Assembly: GCA_964655005.1 (NCBI GenBank)
Contig: CAZZKE010000045.1
Coordinates: forward strand, 1 to 23,105
DNA: 23,105 nt
Source: CAZZKE01 sp964655005
Lineage (GTDB): Bacteria; Pseudomonadota; Alphaproteobacteria; Rhodospirillales; JABHCV01
Reading direction: 5' to 3'
Shown: piece after piece, positions 1 to 8,430 of the stretch
How positions within the stretch are numbered: position 1 is the first letter of the stretch
Layout: each line of letters starts with the position of its first letter
Notes under the pieces: model-generated
Told to the model about the DNA's origin: nothing
Seen by the model: only the letters and a program-made list of their open reading frames with translations
Database searches by the model: none
Translations under genes and position numbers: made by a program

Positions 1-566
1 AAGGCGTCGGCGAAGGTCGTTTTCTCGTTGGCGATACGGAACAGGTTCTGGTTGGGGATGACGATCATGGTATCGACATAACGTTCCAGCTCGGTGATGC
101 CGCCGTTGGCTATTTTCATGCGGTGGGCGCCTTCGAACTGGAACGGTTTGGTCACCACGGCTACCGTCAAAATACCCCTTTCCTTGGCCGCCCTGGCAAT
201 TACCGGGGCGGCGCCGGTGCCGGTGCCGCCGCCCATGCCGGCGGCGATAAACACCATGTGCGAACCATCCAGATGGCCGAGCACTTCATCCAGGGTTTCT
301 TCCGCCGCCCGACTTCCGACATCGGGCCTGGAACCGGCGCCCAGGCCGCCGGTAACTTCCGCGCCAAGCTGCACGCGGCGGTCGGTGCGCGAAAGTTTAA
401 GTGCTTGCGCATCGGTATTGGCGACTACGAAATCGACCCCTTCGAGTTCCTTTTCGATCATATTGTTGACCGCATTGCCGCCGGCCCCGCCGACGCCGAT
501 GACGGTGATCCGGGGCTTGAGTTCCGGGGTGTCGTTGTTGCTTGGTACACTTAAGTTAATAGTCAT
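1..566 (-). CDS. ftsZ: Cell division protein FtsZ, N-terminal part (cut by window edge)
   Basis: Tubulin-like GTPase that polymerises into the cytoplasmic Z-ring and recruits the divisome. I translated the minus strand from the ATG at 566; the frame stays open to the left edge, giving 188 complete codons, roughly the GTPase half of the protein. The N-terminus begins MTINLSVPSN, followed by a nucleotide-binding glycine stretch GVGGAGGNAVNNM (residues 24-36) and the tubulin signature GGGTGTG (residues 112-118), which binds GTP phosphates. The start is firm: GGAGGG lies at 571-576, just upstream. It is the last gene of the dcw cluster visible here and follows ftsA after 109 bp, the largest gap inside the cluster, so it may have its own promoter. 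The catalytic T7-loop and the C-terminal tail that binds FtsA lie outside the window. Identity is certain from the motifs and position. Confidence 0.97.
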   Translation of the reverse strand, partial: MTINLSVPSNNDTPELKPRITVIGVGGAGGNAVNNMIEKELEGVDFVVANTDAQALKLSRTDRRVQLGAEVTGGLGAGSRPDVGSRAAEETLDEVLGHLDGSHMVFIAAGMGGGTGTGAAPVIARAAKERGILTVAVVTKPFQFEGAHRMKIANGGITELERYVDTMIVIPNQNLFRIANEKTTFADA

Positions 567-675
567 GAGGCCCTCCGGTCTTTGAGTGAAAGCGTGTTGT
601 TAAAAGAGTGATCGCTGCTTGCTTTTTGTGATGGAAACGGACCCGTTCGCGTTCCCTGTCTTGAAATTCCGGTCA

Positions 676-1980
676 TTAAAAATTCTCCCTCAGCCATTTT
701 CCCAACCGGGCGAAGCGGCCGCCCGGATCGTCGTCGGGGCGATAGGCGCGCTGGGCGCCTTCCGCCGTGTTGTCGGCGGCGAACCGGAGCAACCCGACGC
801 AGGTCGAGAAGGCGGGGCCGCTAGCCGATTCCGCCAGGCCGCGCAGCGGTTTCGGCCGCCCCAGGCGAGTTTTCATATTGAGCATTTCCCCGGCCATTTC
901 GCGCACCCCGGAAAGCTGACTGGCGCCGCCGGTCAGGACCAGCCGGGATCCCATGATTTTATCGAAGCCCGATTCTTCCAGGCGATCGCGGAGGATCTCG
1001 AAGATTTCCTCGATCCGGGGCCGGATGATGCCGATCAGCAGCGAACGCGGAACCTGGCTGGTCTCGCCGGTCTGTTCTTCGCCGATTAGCGGTGTCTTGA
1101 TGATTTCGCGGTCGTCGGCAGGCGTCGGAATAGCGCTGCCATAAAGCGTTTTCATGCGTTCGGCATGGGCCAGCGGGGTCGACAGGCCGCGCGCAATATC
1201 GCTGGTGACATGGCTGCCGCCGAGGGCGAGGCTGTCGGTATGAACCAATTCACCATCGAAGAAAATAGCGACCGAGGTCGTTCCGCCACCCATATCAATA
1301 CAGGTGACGCCAAGGCCGATTTCATCTTCCGACAGGCTGGCCAGGGAAGACGCATAGGGTGAGGCAACCTTGCCGGACAGGTCCAGGTGACACCGCGCGA
1401 CGCCGGTTTCCAGATTATTCAGCGGATCCCTTTCAACACTGATGACATGCATGTTGACGCCCAGGCGCTGGCCATGCAGGCCGCGCGGATCGCGCACCCC
1501 CTTGTTGCCGTCGATACTGTAGCCGACCGGTATGGCGTGCAGGATATCCCGGCCCTGGCGTTCGCTTTCCGGCAGGCCGGCGGGTTCCAGCAGACGCCTT
1601 AGATCGGCATCGCAGATTTCATGGCCGGCGATAGATACCCCATAGGCGATCAGCCGCGACCTGGGGGCGCCGCACGATACATTGACTATGACGTTGCGAA
1701 TATTTTCCCCGGCCATTTGTTCGGCGGCCCCGACGGTGGCGCGGATGGTCGCTTCGGTCATTTCCATATCGACAATCGAACCGGCCCGAAGCCCGCGCGA
1801 AATCTGATGGCCGATGCCGACGATTTCAAGTTCGCCCGGCCCAGGCTGGCGGGCGATCAGGCAACAGGCCTTGGTCGTTCCCAAATCAAGCGCGGCGACC
1901 AGGCCGGACCGGCCAGAGGCTTGCCCCACACTTTTTTTCAGGTTGCCGGGCGGGCCCGGTTTATCGGACATTTCGTTCAT
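676..1980 (-). CDS. ftsA: Cell division protein FtsA
   Basis: Actin-fold ATPase (434 aa) that anchors FtsZ filaments to the inner face of the membrane and helps activate septal wall synthesis. Visible features are the phosphate-1 loop DLGTTK (residues 32-37), a second phosphate loop CIDMGGGTTSVAIF in the middle of the protein, and the adenosine-loop type sequence LTGGASQLSGV towards the C-terminus. The last residues, GRFARLGKWLRENF, form an amphipathic helix of the kind that inserts in the membrane. The N-terminus has about 25 extra residues before the actin fold. The ATG at 1980 overlaps the ftsQ stop by ATGA, which suggests translational coupling; no good Shine-Dalgarno sequence precedes it, and a second ATG at 1971 is possible. 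Downstream is the 109-bp gap to ftsZ. Confidence 0.96.
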   Translation of the reverse strand: MNEMSDKPGPPGNLKKSVGQASGRSGLVAALDLGTTKACCLIARQPGPGELEIVGIGHQISRGLRAGSIVDMEMTEATIRATVGAAEQMAGENIRNVIVNVSCGAPRSRLIAYGVSIAGHEICDADLRRLLEPAGLPESERQGRDILHAIPVGYSIDGNKGVRDPRGLHGQRLGVNMHVISVERDPLNNLETGVARCHLDLSGKVASPYASSLASLSEDEIGLGVTCIDMGGGTTSVAIFFDGELVHTDSLALGGSHVTSDIARGLSTPLAHAERMKTLYGSAIPTPADDREIIKTPLIGEEQTGETSQVPRSLLIGIIRPRIEEIFEILRDRLEESGFDKIMGSRLVLTGGASQLSGVREMAGEMLNMKTRLGRPKPLRGLAESASGPAFSTCVGLLRFAADNTAEGAQRAYRPDDDPGGRFARLGKWLRENF

Positions 1981-2825
1981 GTTTGCCGCCCGGTCAGTTG
2001 ACTGCCGGCGCTCGCCGGTACGGATTTACGAATAATCAGACGGTCGGGCAGCCTGAGGTCGAGAATGCGCACACCGCGCGCCAGAACCCCGTGATCACGT
2101 TCGTATTCGGCCAGACTCGACCACGCCACGGAAGCGTCCTTGGCCGGCAGGCGGACATCGACACCGCCCCGCAGCCGGATGTTCCAGCGCCGGGCGCCGA
2201 CCCGCACCGCAGATTCAACCAGATCCATGAGCTGCGGCTGGGTTTGCAGCAAATCGAGCAGGCTGGCGGTGTTTTCCGGCGCATCCTCGCCAACCACCAC
2301 AAGCAAATCGGAAAACCTTTCAAGCCCGTCGCCCCGGATAATCTGACCGTCCCGGTCAATCAGGTGGAAGCGGCCCCGGTCCTGCCACAGGGCCAGGGGT
2401 TGACGCTCTTCGACGCTGAGCAGAATGGTATCGGGCAACATCCGTTCGACGGTTACCGACTTGATCCAGGCCAAATCTTCGATCCGCCGCCGCGCCGCTT
2501 CCAGGTCATAGGCCAGAATCGGCGCCCCGCGAGCCAGTTTGACGGCACCCAGCAATTGCTCTTTGGTCGTTTGGTTGCGGCCGACAACGAGCACTTCCTG
2601 GACGGTGAAGCCGAGATCGCCGGTGGTGGCAATCAGCCGCCATTTTATATCGTCGGCGGTGCGTTCGACCCAGCCATTGGCCCATAGCCACCAGCCGCCG
2701 CCGGCAAGCGACGCCGCCAACAGCGCGATCACGGCCAGTTGGCTGCGCCGGTTGCGCCACGGCGAGCGCACCTGGCGGCGCGGCGCGGCTTTCTTGACTG
2801 CTTTATTTTTCCAAAATCTGATCAT
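1977..2825 (-). CDS. ftsQ: Cell division protein FtsQ
   Basis: Bitopic inner-membrane divisome protein whose periplasmic part links FtsL and its partners to the ring. The protein has a basic cytoplasmic N-terminus (KNKAVKKAAPRRQVR), one membrane helix at about residues 29-49, a POTRA domain at about 73-141 (from VQEVLVVGRNQTTKEQLL to LSVEERQPLALWQ), and a beta-rich C-terminal FtsQ domain. A GTG at 2834 would give three more residues, but the ATG at 2825 overlaps the ddl stop as ATGA and has GGAG about 8 nt upstream, so I prefer 2825 (282 aa). It also overlaps the ftsA start by 4 bp. Length and layout are normal for the family. Confidence 0.94.
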   Translation of the reverse strand: MIRFWKNKAVKKAAPRRQVRSPWRNRRSQLAVIALLAASLAGGGWWLWANGWVERTADDIKWRLIATTGDLGFTVQEVLVVGRNQTTKEQLLGAVKLARGAPILAYDLEAARRRIEDLAWIKSVTVERMLPDTILLSVEERQPLALWQDRGRFHLIDRDGQIIRGDGLERFSDLLVVVGEDAPENTASLLDLLQTQPQLMDLVESAVRVGARRWNIRLRGGVDVRLPAKDASVAWSSLAEYERDHGVLARGVRILDLRLPDRLIIRKSVPASAGSQLTGRQT

Positions 2826-3727
2826 TGATCGCACTCCGCGTTTTCGACCATCCAGCTAACCAGTTGCTCAAACGAAATACCCACATGCGCCGCCTGTTCG
2901 GGAACCAGCGAGGTCGGCGTCATGCCGGGTTGGGTATTGACTTCCAGCATCACCAGATTTTGCCCGTCGTAACGAAGGTCGGCCCGCGACACCCCGCGGC
3001 AACCAAGCACCGTATGGGCCAGGGCGGAAATGCGCATGGCTTCGTCGTAGACATTTTTATCCACCGCCGCCGGGACGATATGGCGCGAGCCGCCGTCTTC
3101 ATACTTGGCGTCGTAATCGTAGAATTCGCGCCCGGTCACGATTTCCGTCACCGCCAGCGCCCGGCCAGCCATGACGGAAACCGTGAGCTCCTGCCCGGGG
3201 ATAAACTTCTCGACCATTACCTGATCGCCGTAAGGCCAACTCAATTCGTCAAAAGGCAGTTCGTTATCGCCCGCCATGACCATGTGGACGCCGACGCTGG
3301 AGCCTTCGTTGGTCGGCTTGATGACATAGGGCCGTTCCATCACGTCGCCGGCCAAAACATCCTCGCGGCTGGTGACGATGTGCGGGGCGACCCGAATGCC
3401 CGCCTGTTCGAACAGCCGTTTCGACATCGGCTTGTCCATCGCCAGGGCCGAGGCCAAAAGCCCCGAATGGGTGTAGGGGATGCACAGAATATCCAGTAGC
3501 CCCTGGACGCAGCCGTCTTCGCCAAAGCGCCCGTGCAGGGCGTTGAAAACCACGTCCGGCCGGGGAAACAGCCGTGTCAACAGCGCCCCCATATCGCGTT
3601 GAACATCAATCGATGTGACCTGGTAGCCGGCCGCCTTCAAGCTGTTGGAAACGGCGGCGCCGGTGACCAGCGAGACCTCGCGTTCGGCCGACCAGCCGCC
3701 CATCAGGACCGCTACTTTTTTACTCAT
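2822..3727 (-). CDS. ddl: D-alanine--D-alanine ligase
   Basis: ATP-grasp enzyme that joins two D-alanines in the cytoplasm; MurF then adds the dipeptide to the UDP-MurNAc-tripeptide. The N-terminus reads VAVLMGGWSAEREVSL, with the family's catalytic glutamate at residue 15. HGRFGEDG follows, then the ATP-grasp sequence PYVIKPTNEGSSVGV, the omega-loop region FYDYDAKY with the tyrosine expected for D-Ala rather than D-lactate specificity, and the metal and substrate motif EVNTQPGMTPTSLVP near the C-terminus. The frame could start at 3775, but that would run 52 bp into murB. The ATG at 3727 makes an ATGA overlap with the murB stop and has GGGAGG about 8 nt upstream, giving a standard 301 aa. It is the DdlB-type gene of the dcw cluster. 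Confidence 0.96.
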   Translation of the reverse strand: MSKKVAVLMGGWSAEREVSLVTGAAVSNSLKAAGYQVTSIDVQRDMGALLTRLFPRPDVVFNALHGRFGEDGCVQGLLDILCIPYTHSGLLASALAMDKPMSKRLFEQAGIRVAPHIVTSREDVLAGDVMERPYVIKPTNEGSSVGVHMVMAGDNELPFDELSWPYGDQVMVEKFIPGQELTVSVMAGRALAVTEIVTGREFYDYDAKYEDGGSRHIVPAAVDKNVYDEAMRISALAHTVLGCRGVSRADLRYDGQNLVMLEVNTQPGMTPTSLVPEQAAHVGISFEQLVSWMVENAECDQ

Positions 3728-4677
3728 GACGAGGCCTCCCGATCCAATGCGACGCCGACCCGGCGGATTTCCCATTCCAGGGTGACGCCGGTCACATTTC
3801 TGACCCGCTCACGAACCTCCTCGCCCAGGTTCTCAAGATCGGCGGCGGTCGCATCACCGGTATTGACCATGAAATTGCAGTGCACTTCCGAAATCATGGC
3901 GCCGCCCCGCCTGAGGCCACGGCACCCGGCCCGGTCGATCAGTTCCCAGGCGCGGGCGCCGCCGGCCTGGCGGTCGTGCGGGTTGGCAAACGTGCTGCCA
4001 CCGGTCGGTGTGCGCACCGGCTGAGTATCCTTGCGGGCCTTTTCGATATCGAGCATACGCTGGCGGATAACGCTTTCGGGTTCCGTGCGACCGCGCAGGA
4101 CGGCGCTGACGAAGATCCAGCTTTCCGGCACCGAGCAATGGCGATAACCGAAACCAAGTTCGGCGTTGCTAATCCGGTGCAGATTACCGGCCCCGTCGAG
4201 GGCCCTGACACTCTGCACGATATCCCTGATTTCGGAACCATAGGCTCCGGCGTTCATACGCAATGCGCCGCCGATGGTGCCCGGCACGCCGACCAGAAAT
4301 TCCAGGCCCGCCAGGCCGGCTTCCGCGGCGCCGAGGGCGACGTTCCGGTCCAGTCCACCGGCCCCGACATCCAGCGTGTCGCCGTCGATGGAAACCCCGG
4401 CGAACTCGCGGCCCATCCTTACAACGACGCCGGGTATGCCGCCGTCGCGCACCAGCAGATTCGAGGCGACACCGATCACGGTAACCGGGACATCTTCCGG
4501 CTTATTGGCAAGGAAATACGCCAGATCGTTTTCATCGGCCGGACGAAACGCCACTTCGGCGCTGCCGCCGACCTTAAACCAGGTCGACTGGCCCAGCGGC
4601 GCATCGGCGCTGTAGCGTCCGCGCACCCTGGGCAACCGGTCAATCAGCGTCGGCACGATTCGTTCGGCGGCCATCAT
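3724..4677 (-). CDS. murB: UDP-N-acetylenolpyruvoylglucosamine reductase MurB
   Basis: FAD- and NADPH-dependent cytoplasmic enzyme that reduces UDP-GlcNAc-enolpyruvate to UDP-MurNAc. The FAD-binding domain shows TWFKVGGSAE near the N-terminus, the flavin-binding GVASNLLVRDGGIPGVVV and GVPGTIGGALRMNAGAYG. The substrate domain carries PTGGSTFANP with the serine that donates a proton, then MISEVHCNFMVN, and LEWEIRRVG with the likely catalytic glutamate. A start at 4740 would reach 67 bp into murC. The ATG at 4677 overlaps the murC stop as ATGA and has GGAGG 7 nt upstream, so I chose it (317 aa); the next codon is also ATG. Placement between murC and ddl is the usual alphaproteobacterial arrangement and differs from E. 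coli, where murB lies elsewhere. Confidence 0.96.
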   Translation of the reverse strand: MMAAERIVPTLIDRLPRVRGRYSADAPLGQSTWFKVGGSAEVAFRPADENDLAYFLANKPEDVPVTVIGVASNLLVRDGGIPGVVVRMGREFAGVSIDGDTLDVGAGGLDRNVALGAAEAGLAGLEFLVGVPGTIGGALRMNAGAYGSEIRDIVQSVRALDGAGNLHRISNAELGFGYRHCSVPESWIFVSAVLRGRTEPESVIRQRMLDIEKARKDTQPVRTPTGGSTFANPHDRQAGGARAWELIDRAGCRGLRRGGAMISEVHCNFMVNTGDATAADLENLGEEVRERVRNVTGVTLEWEIRRVGVALDREASS

Positions 4678-6104
4678 TCCCCCGCCTCCACCTGCCCATA
4701 GCGCAGCAAACGCAGCCGTTCGGGCAGATCGTTGGCCCACTGGGTAATGCTGCCGGCGCCCAGAAACACCACCATGTCGCCGGGCCGGGCCAGGTCGTTG
4801 ATGATCCCGGGCAGGTCGTCCAAATCGTTCAAAGGCATTACCGTGCGGTGGCCGTGGGCGCGCAGGCCGTTGACCAGATTATCCCGGTCGTAGCCTTCGA
4901 TGGGATCTTCCCCGGCGGCGTAAACATCGCCGACGATGACCGCATCGGCATCGTTGAAGCAGGTGCAAAAATCTTCGAACAGGTCGCGTAAGCGGGTATA
5001 GCGGTGCGGCTGCACGACGGCGATGACCTGGCCCTGACCGGCGGTGCGGGCGGCGGCCAGAACGGCGCTGATTTCCACCGGGTGATGGCCATAATCATCG
5101 ATGATGGTGATGTCATCGACCACACCGGTCCGGGTGAAGCGCCGCTTGACCCCTTCGAACCCGGCCATGGCCCGGCGCAGCACCGGTTCGTCGAGGCCCA
5201 TTTCGGCGCCGATGGCCAGCGCCGCCAGGGCGTTCTGAATATTGTGATTGCCGAACATCGGCAGCCTGATTTTCTCAAATACCCGATTTTCGCCGGTCTT
5301 CCGGTCGGCGATCACCACATCGAACACCACGCCACCGACCGCCGCTTCGACGTTGATCGCCCGGACATCGGCCTGGGGGCTGAATCCGTATGAAATTATG
5401 CGGCGATCGGAAACCCTGGGAATCATCGCCTGGACTTCCGCATGGTCGATGCACAAGGCCGCGAAACCATAGAACGGAATGTTTTCGACAAAGGCATCGA
5501 AGGCCGTGCGCAAGGCGTCGAAATCGCCGTAATGATCCAAGTGTTCGGAATCGATGTTGGTCACCACGGCGATGGTCGCCGGCAATTTAAGGAAGGTGCC
5601 GTCGGACTCATCGGCCTCGGCGACCATCCAGTCGCCGCCGCCCAGGCGCGCGTTGGAGCCCCAGGCGTTGATAATGCCGCCGTTTATCACCGTCGGGTCC
5701 ATGCCGGCGACATCCAGCAGGGATGCAATCAACGAAGTCGTCGTCGTCTTGCCATGGGTGCCACCGACCGCGATGGACCACTTGAGGCGCATCAGTTCAC
5801 CAAGCATTTCAGCGCGGCGGACGACCGGAATCATGCTGCGCCGGGCCTCGATAATTTCCGGGTTATCGGCCTTGACCGCCGTCGAGACCACTATCACCTG
5901 GGACTCGCCAAGATTTTCCGCGCGGTGGCCGATGGCGACGGAAATGCCCATTTCGATCAGCCGTCCGACGTTGGCGTTTTCGGACAGGTCGCTGCCCTGC
6001 ACCGAATAGCCAAGGTTATGCAGGACCTCGGCGATACCGCTCATGCCGATGCCGCCGATGCCGACGAAATGAATAACGCCGATGGACAGGGGAAGGGCTC
6101 TCAT
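4674..6104 (-). CDS. murC: UDP-N-acetylmuramate--L-alanine ligase MurC
   Basis: Cytoplasmic ATP-dependent Mur ligase that adds the first stem residue, L-alanine, to UDP-MurNAc (476 aa). The N-terminal Rossmann domain begins FVGIGGIGMSG (residues 13-23). The central ATPase has the P-loop GTHGKTTTT (115-123), EADESDGTFL, and TNIDSEHLDHYG. GNHNIQNALAALA follows, and the C-terminal domain has IIDDYGHHPVEI and VVQPHRYTR, both typical of MurC. The start at 6104 overlaps the murG stop by 4 bp (ATGA), with AAAGG about 9 nt before it. Neighbours murG and murB are coupled on both sides. Confidence 0.97.
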   Translation of the reverse strand: MRALPLSIGVIHFVGIGGIGMSGIAEVLHNLGYSVQGSDLSENANVGRLIEMGISVAIGHRAENLGESQVIVVSTAVKADNPEIIEARRSMIPVVRRAEMLGELMRLKWSIAVGGTHGKTTTTSLIASLLDVAGMDPTVINGGIINAWGSNARLGGGDWMVAEADESDGTFLKLPATIAVVTNIDSEHLDHYGDFDALRTAFDAFVENIPFYGFAALCIDHAEVQAMIPRVSDRRIISYGFSPQADVRAINVEAAVGGVVFDVVIADRKTGENRVFEKIRLPMFGNHNIQNALAALAIGAEMGLDEPVLRRAMAGFEGVKRRFTRTGVVDDITIIDDYGHHPVEISAVLAAARTAGQGQVIAVVQPHRYTRLRDLFEDFCTCFNDADAVIVGDVYAAGEDPIEGYDRDNLVNGLRAHGHRTVMPLNDLDDLPGIINDLARPGDMVVFLGAGSITQWANDLPERLRLLRYGQVEAGE

Positions 6105-7228
6105 GCCGCCCGCCTTTCGCCGTTGCTTTGCAGGATTTCGCAGATCATATCGGCAAGTTCGACAGCGGCGTCCGGACGGCCCGCCGCACGCGCCCCGGCG
6201 GCCGCTTTCTGCAAAATTTCCGGCGACCGCAGCAGCGATTGCAGCCGTCCCGACAGGCCTTCGACGGTAAATGTTTGCTGAGACATCAGCCAGCCGCCGC
6301 CGGCTTCGTCCAGGGCGTAGCCGTTGAAGGTCTGATGATCGTCGATGGCGTGCGGATACGGAACCAGAATCGCCGGGCGGCCAATCACCGTCGCCTCGGC
6401 CACCATTGACGCGCCGGAACGCCCAATCAACAGGTGCGCGGCGGCGATACGGGCCGGGACATCCTCGAAAAAATCACTGAGCGTGGCCCTGATCCCGATC
6501 CGCTTGTAGGCGTCGCCGGTTTTCGCCAGGTCTTCCGGGCGGCATTGCTGGGTCAGGACAATCCTGTCCCTTAAGTCCGCTTCCAGCGCGGCCAGGGCGT
6601 CCGGAACGACCTGGCTAAGCACGCTGGCCCCTTGCGAACCGCCAAGCACCAGAATGTTGATGGCCGATGCATCATCCAGCGCCGGGTACGGAACGTCGCG
6701 CATGGCGATGACCGGCGCCCGCACCGGCATACCGCAACACAAGACCTTGGAAGCGGCGGCGGCGGGAATGGCGCGGGTATTCTCGAACGAAGTGGCGATC
6801 CGGTCGACCCGTCCCGCCAGCAGCCGGTTGGCCCGTCCCAGGATGGCGTTTTGCTCGTGGATTGCCGTTTTGTAGCAACCGAAGGTAGCCGCCAGCATGG
6901 TCGGAACCGAAGCGTAGCCGCCGAAACCGACGACCACGGAAGGGTTGATGTGCTTGAGCAGGGATCGCGCCTGCCAGGTTCCCAGCGCCAGTTCGGGGCC
7001 GCTTTTAAGCCGCGCCGCAAAACTTTTTCCGGCGATGCCGCCGGCCCTGATGCGGTGGGTATCGATATCACCCAGCGCACCGCCGTAATTCTCGCCGCGG
7101 CGGTCGGTTATCAGCACCAGACGCAACCCGCGCCCGGCCAGTTCCGTAGCCAGGGCCTCGGCCGGGAAAACATGGCCGCCGCTGCCGCCCGCCGCCAGCA
7201 CCACCGGGTTTTGCCTGGACCCGGTCAT
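6101..7228 (-). CDS. murG: UDP-N-acetylglucosamine transferase MurG
   Basis: GT-B glycosyltransferase peripheral to the inner membrane; it adds GlcNAc to lipid I to make lipid II. The first glycine loop GGSGGH (residues 14-19; GGTGGH is more common) binds the lipid diphosphate side. VVGFGGYASVP and AIHEQNAILGRANRLL are conserved in the N-terminal lobe. The C-terminal lobe has LVLGGSQGA and the UDP-GlcNAc site IGRSGASMVAEATVIGRPAILVPYPHAIDDHQ. The frame extends to 7288, but that would overlap ftsW by 64 bp. The ATG at 7228 gives an ATGA overlap with the ftsW stop and has GGAG 7 nt upstream, so I use it (375 aa). Confidence 0.96.
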   Translation of the reverse strand: MTGSRQNPVVLAAGGSGGHVFPAEALATELAGRGLRLVLITDRRGENYGGALGDIDTHRIRAGGIAGKSFAARLKSGPELALGTWQARSLLKHINPSVVVGFGGYASVPTMLAATFGCYKTAIHEQNAILGRANRLLAGRVDRIATSFENTRAIPAAAASKVLCCGMPVRAPVIAMRDVPYPALDDASAINILVLGGSQGASVLSQVVPDALAALEADLRDRIVLTQQCRPEDLAKTGDAYKRIGIRATLSDFFEDVPARIAAAHLLIGRSGASMVAEATVIGRPAILVPYPHAIDDHQTFNGYALDEAGGGWLMSQQTFTVEGLSGRLQSLLRSPEILQKAAAGARAAGRPDAAVELADMICEILQSNGERRAA

Positions 7229-8430
7229 CGGACGTCTCCATCCGCCGGGCGCCAACGGGTAAACCCGAAAGCCTGCAACTTTTGCCATAAACCGCCCTTG
7301 TTGACGGCTCCGATGCCGGCGCCGCCAGGCCGTTCGCGGGTCAGCGCCAGCAGCATCCCCATGCCCAGAGCCAGCGCCAGGGTCGAAGATCCACCATATG
7401 ATATGAACGGCAGGGTCATGCCCTTGGGCGGAATCAGATTGATCGTCGAGGCGATATTGATGATTACTTGCAGGCCGAATTGCGCGGTCAGGCCGGCCGC
7501 CGCCAGCAGCACAAACAGATTATCCTCGCGCAGCACACGGGAAAACCCCCGCAGCACGATGAAGGCGAACAGGCCGAGAATAATCAGGCAGACAATCAGG
7601 CCGAATTCCTCGCCGGCGACAGCGAAAATAAAATCGGCATGGGCATCGGGCAATACTTCCTTGACCCGGCCTTCGCCGGGGCCCCGACCGAACAGGCCGC
7701 CGTTGCGGAAGGCCTCCAGCGCCCGGTTTACCTGATAGCCTTCACCCGATGACGGGTCCAGGAAGCGGTCGATACGAAGCTGAACATGGGAAAACGTGAA
7801 ATAGGCGGCGACGACGCCACCGCCAAAAGTCACCGCCAACGCCACCACCATCACCAGCGGTAATCCGGCGAGGAAAAATTCGACCCCCCAAATGGCGGCA
7901 ACGACGGCGGTCATGCCGACATCGGGCTGCAACAGCAGCAGCGCGGCGACCACCAGGAACAACCCGGTGGCGATGATGGCGCCGGGGAAACGATCATCTT
8001 CCCGGTGTTCGCTGAACATCCAGGCGGCGATCACGGCGAACGCCGGCTTGGCAAATTCCGATGGTTGCAGGGAAAATCCGGCCAGCGACAACCAACGGCT
8101 GGCGCCCTTGATTTCCTCGCCGATCAGCAGGGTCGCCAGCATTCCGATAAATGCCGCCACGGCCAATATTACGGCCAGCCGCTTGACCCCCCTTGGGGTC
8201 ATCAGCGAGACCCCGAACATGACAATCATCGCCACCGGTAAAAAAACGAACTGCCGCCGCACGAAATAGTAAGGATCGACGCCAATGCGTTCGGCCACCG
8301 CCGGCGACGCCGCCAGGGTCAACACCGCGCCGAAGGCGGCGATGGCGATGATGGCGATCAGCATCCAGCGATCGACGGTCCACCACCAGCGACTGACAAC
8401 CGAGGTATCGGTGCGGGTCAGGGTGCTCAC
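7225..8430 (-). CDS. ftsW: Probable lipid II polymerase FtsW (SEDS family)
   Basis: Polytopic SEDS glycosyltransferase that polymerises lipid II at the septum together with FtsI (401 aa). It is rich in hydrophobic helices, consistent with the family's ten membrane segments. SEDS motifs are visible: KGASRWLSLAGFSLQPSEFAK from residue 108, GLFGRGPGEG with LPDAHADFIFAVAGEEFG (the region with the essential aspartate), and LPFISYGGSS near the C-terminus. The start is a GTG at 8430 that overlaps the murD stop as GTGA; upstream is a G-rich stretch but no clear Shine-Dalgarno sequence, so coupled initiation is likely. Its place between murD and murG identifies it as FtsW rather than RodA. Confidence 0.96.
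   Translation of the reverse strand: MSTLTRTDTSVVSRWWWTVDRWMLIAIIAIAAFGAVLTLAASPAVAERIGVDPYYFVRRQFVFLPVAMIVMFGVSLMTPRGVKRLAVILAVAAFIGMLATLLIGEEIKGASRWLSLAGFSLQPSEFAKPAFAVIAAWMFSEHREDDRFPGAIIATGLFLVVAALLLLQPDVGMTAVVAAIWGVEFFLAGLPLVMVVALAVTFGGGVVAAYFTFSHVQLRIDRFLDPSSGEGYQVNRALEAFRNGGLFGRGPGEGRVKEVLPDAHADFIFAVAGEEFGLIVCLIILGLFAFIVLRGFSRVLREDNLFVLLAAAGLTAQFGLQVIINIASTINLIPPKGMTLPFISYGGSSTLALALGMGMLLALTRERPGGAGIGAVNKGGLWQKLQAFGFTRWRPADGDVR

Noticed and set aside
567..675. CtrA binding site (TTAA-N7-TTAA) before ftsZ
   Set aside because: Single TTAA-type half sites are present, but no pair has the required spacing.
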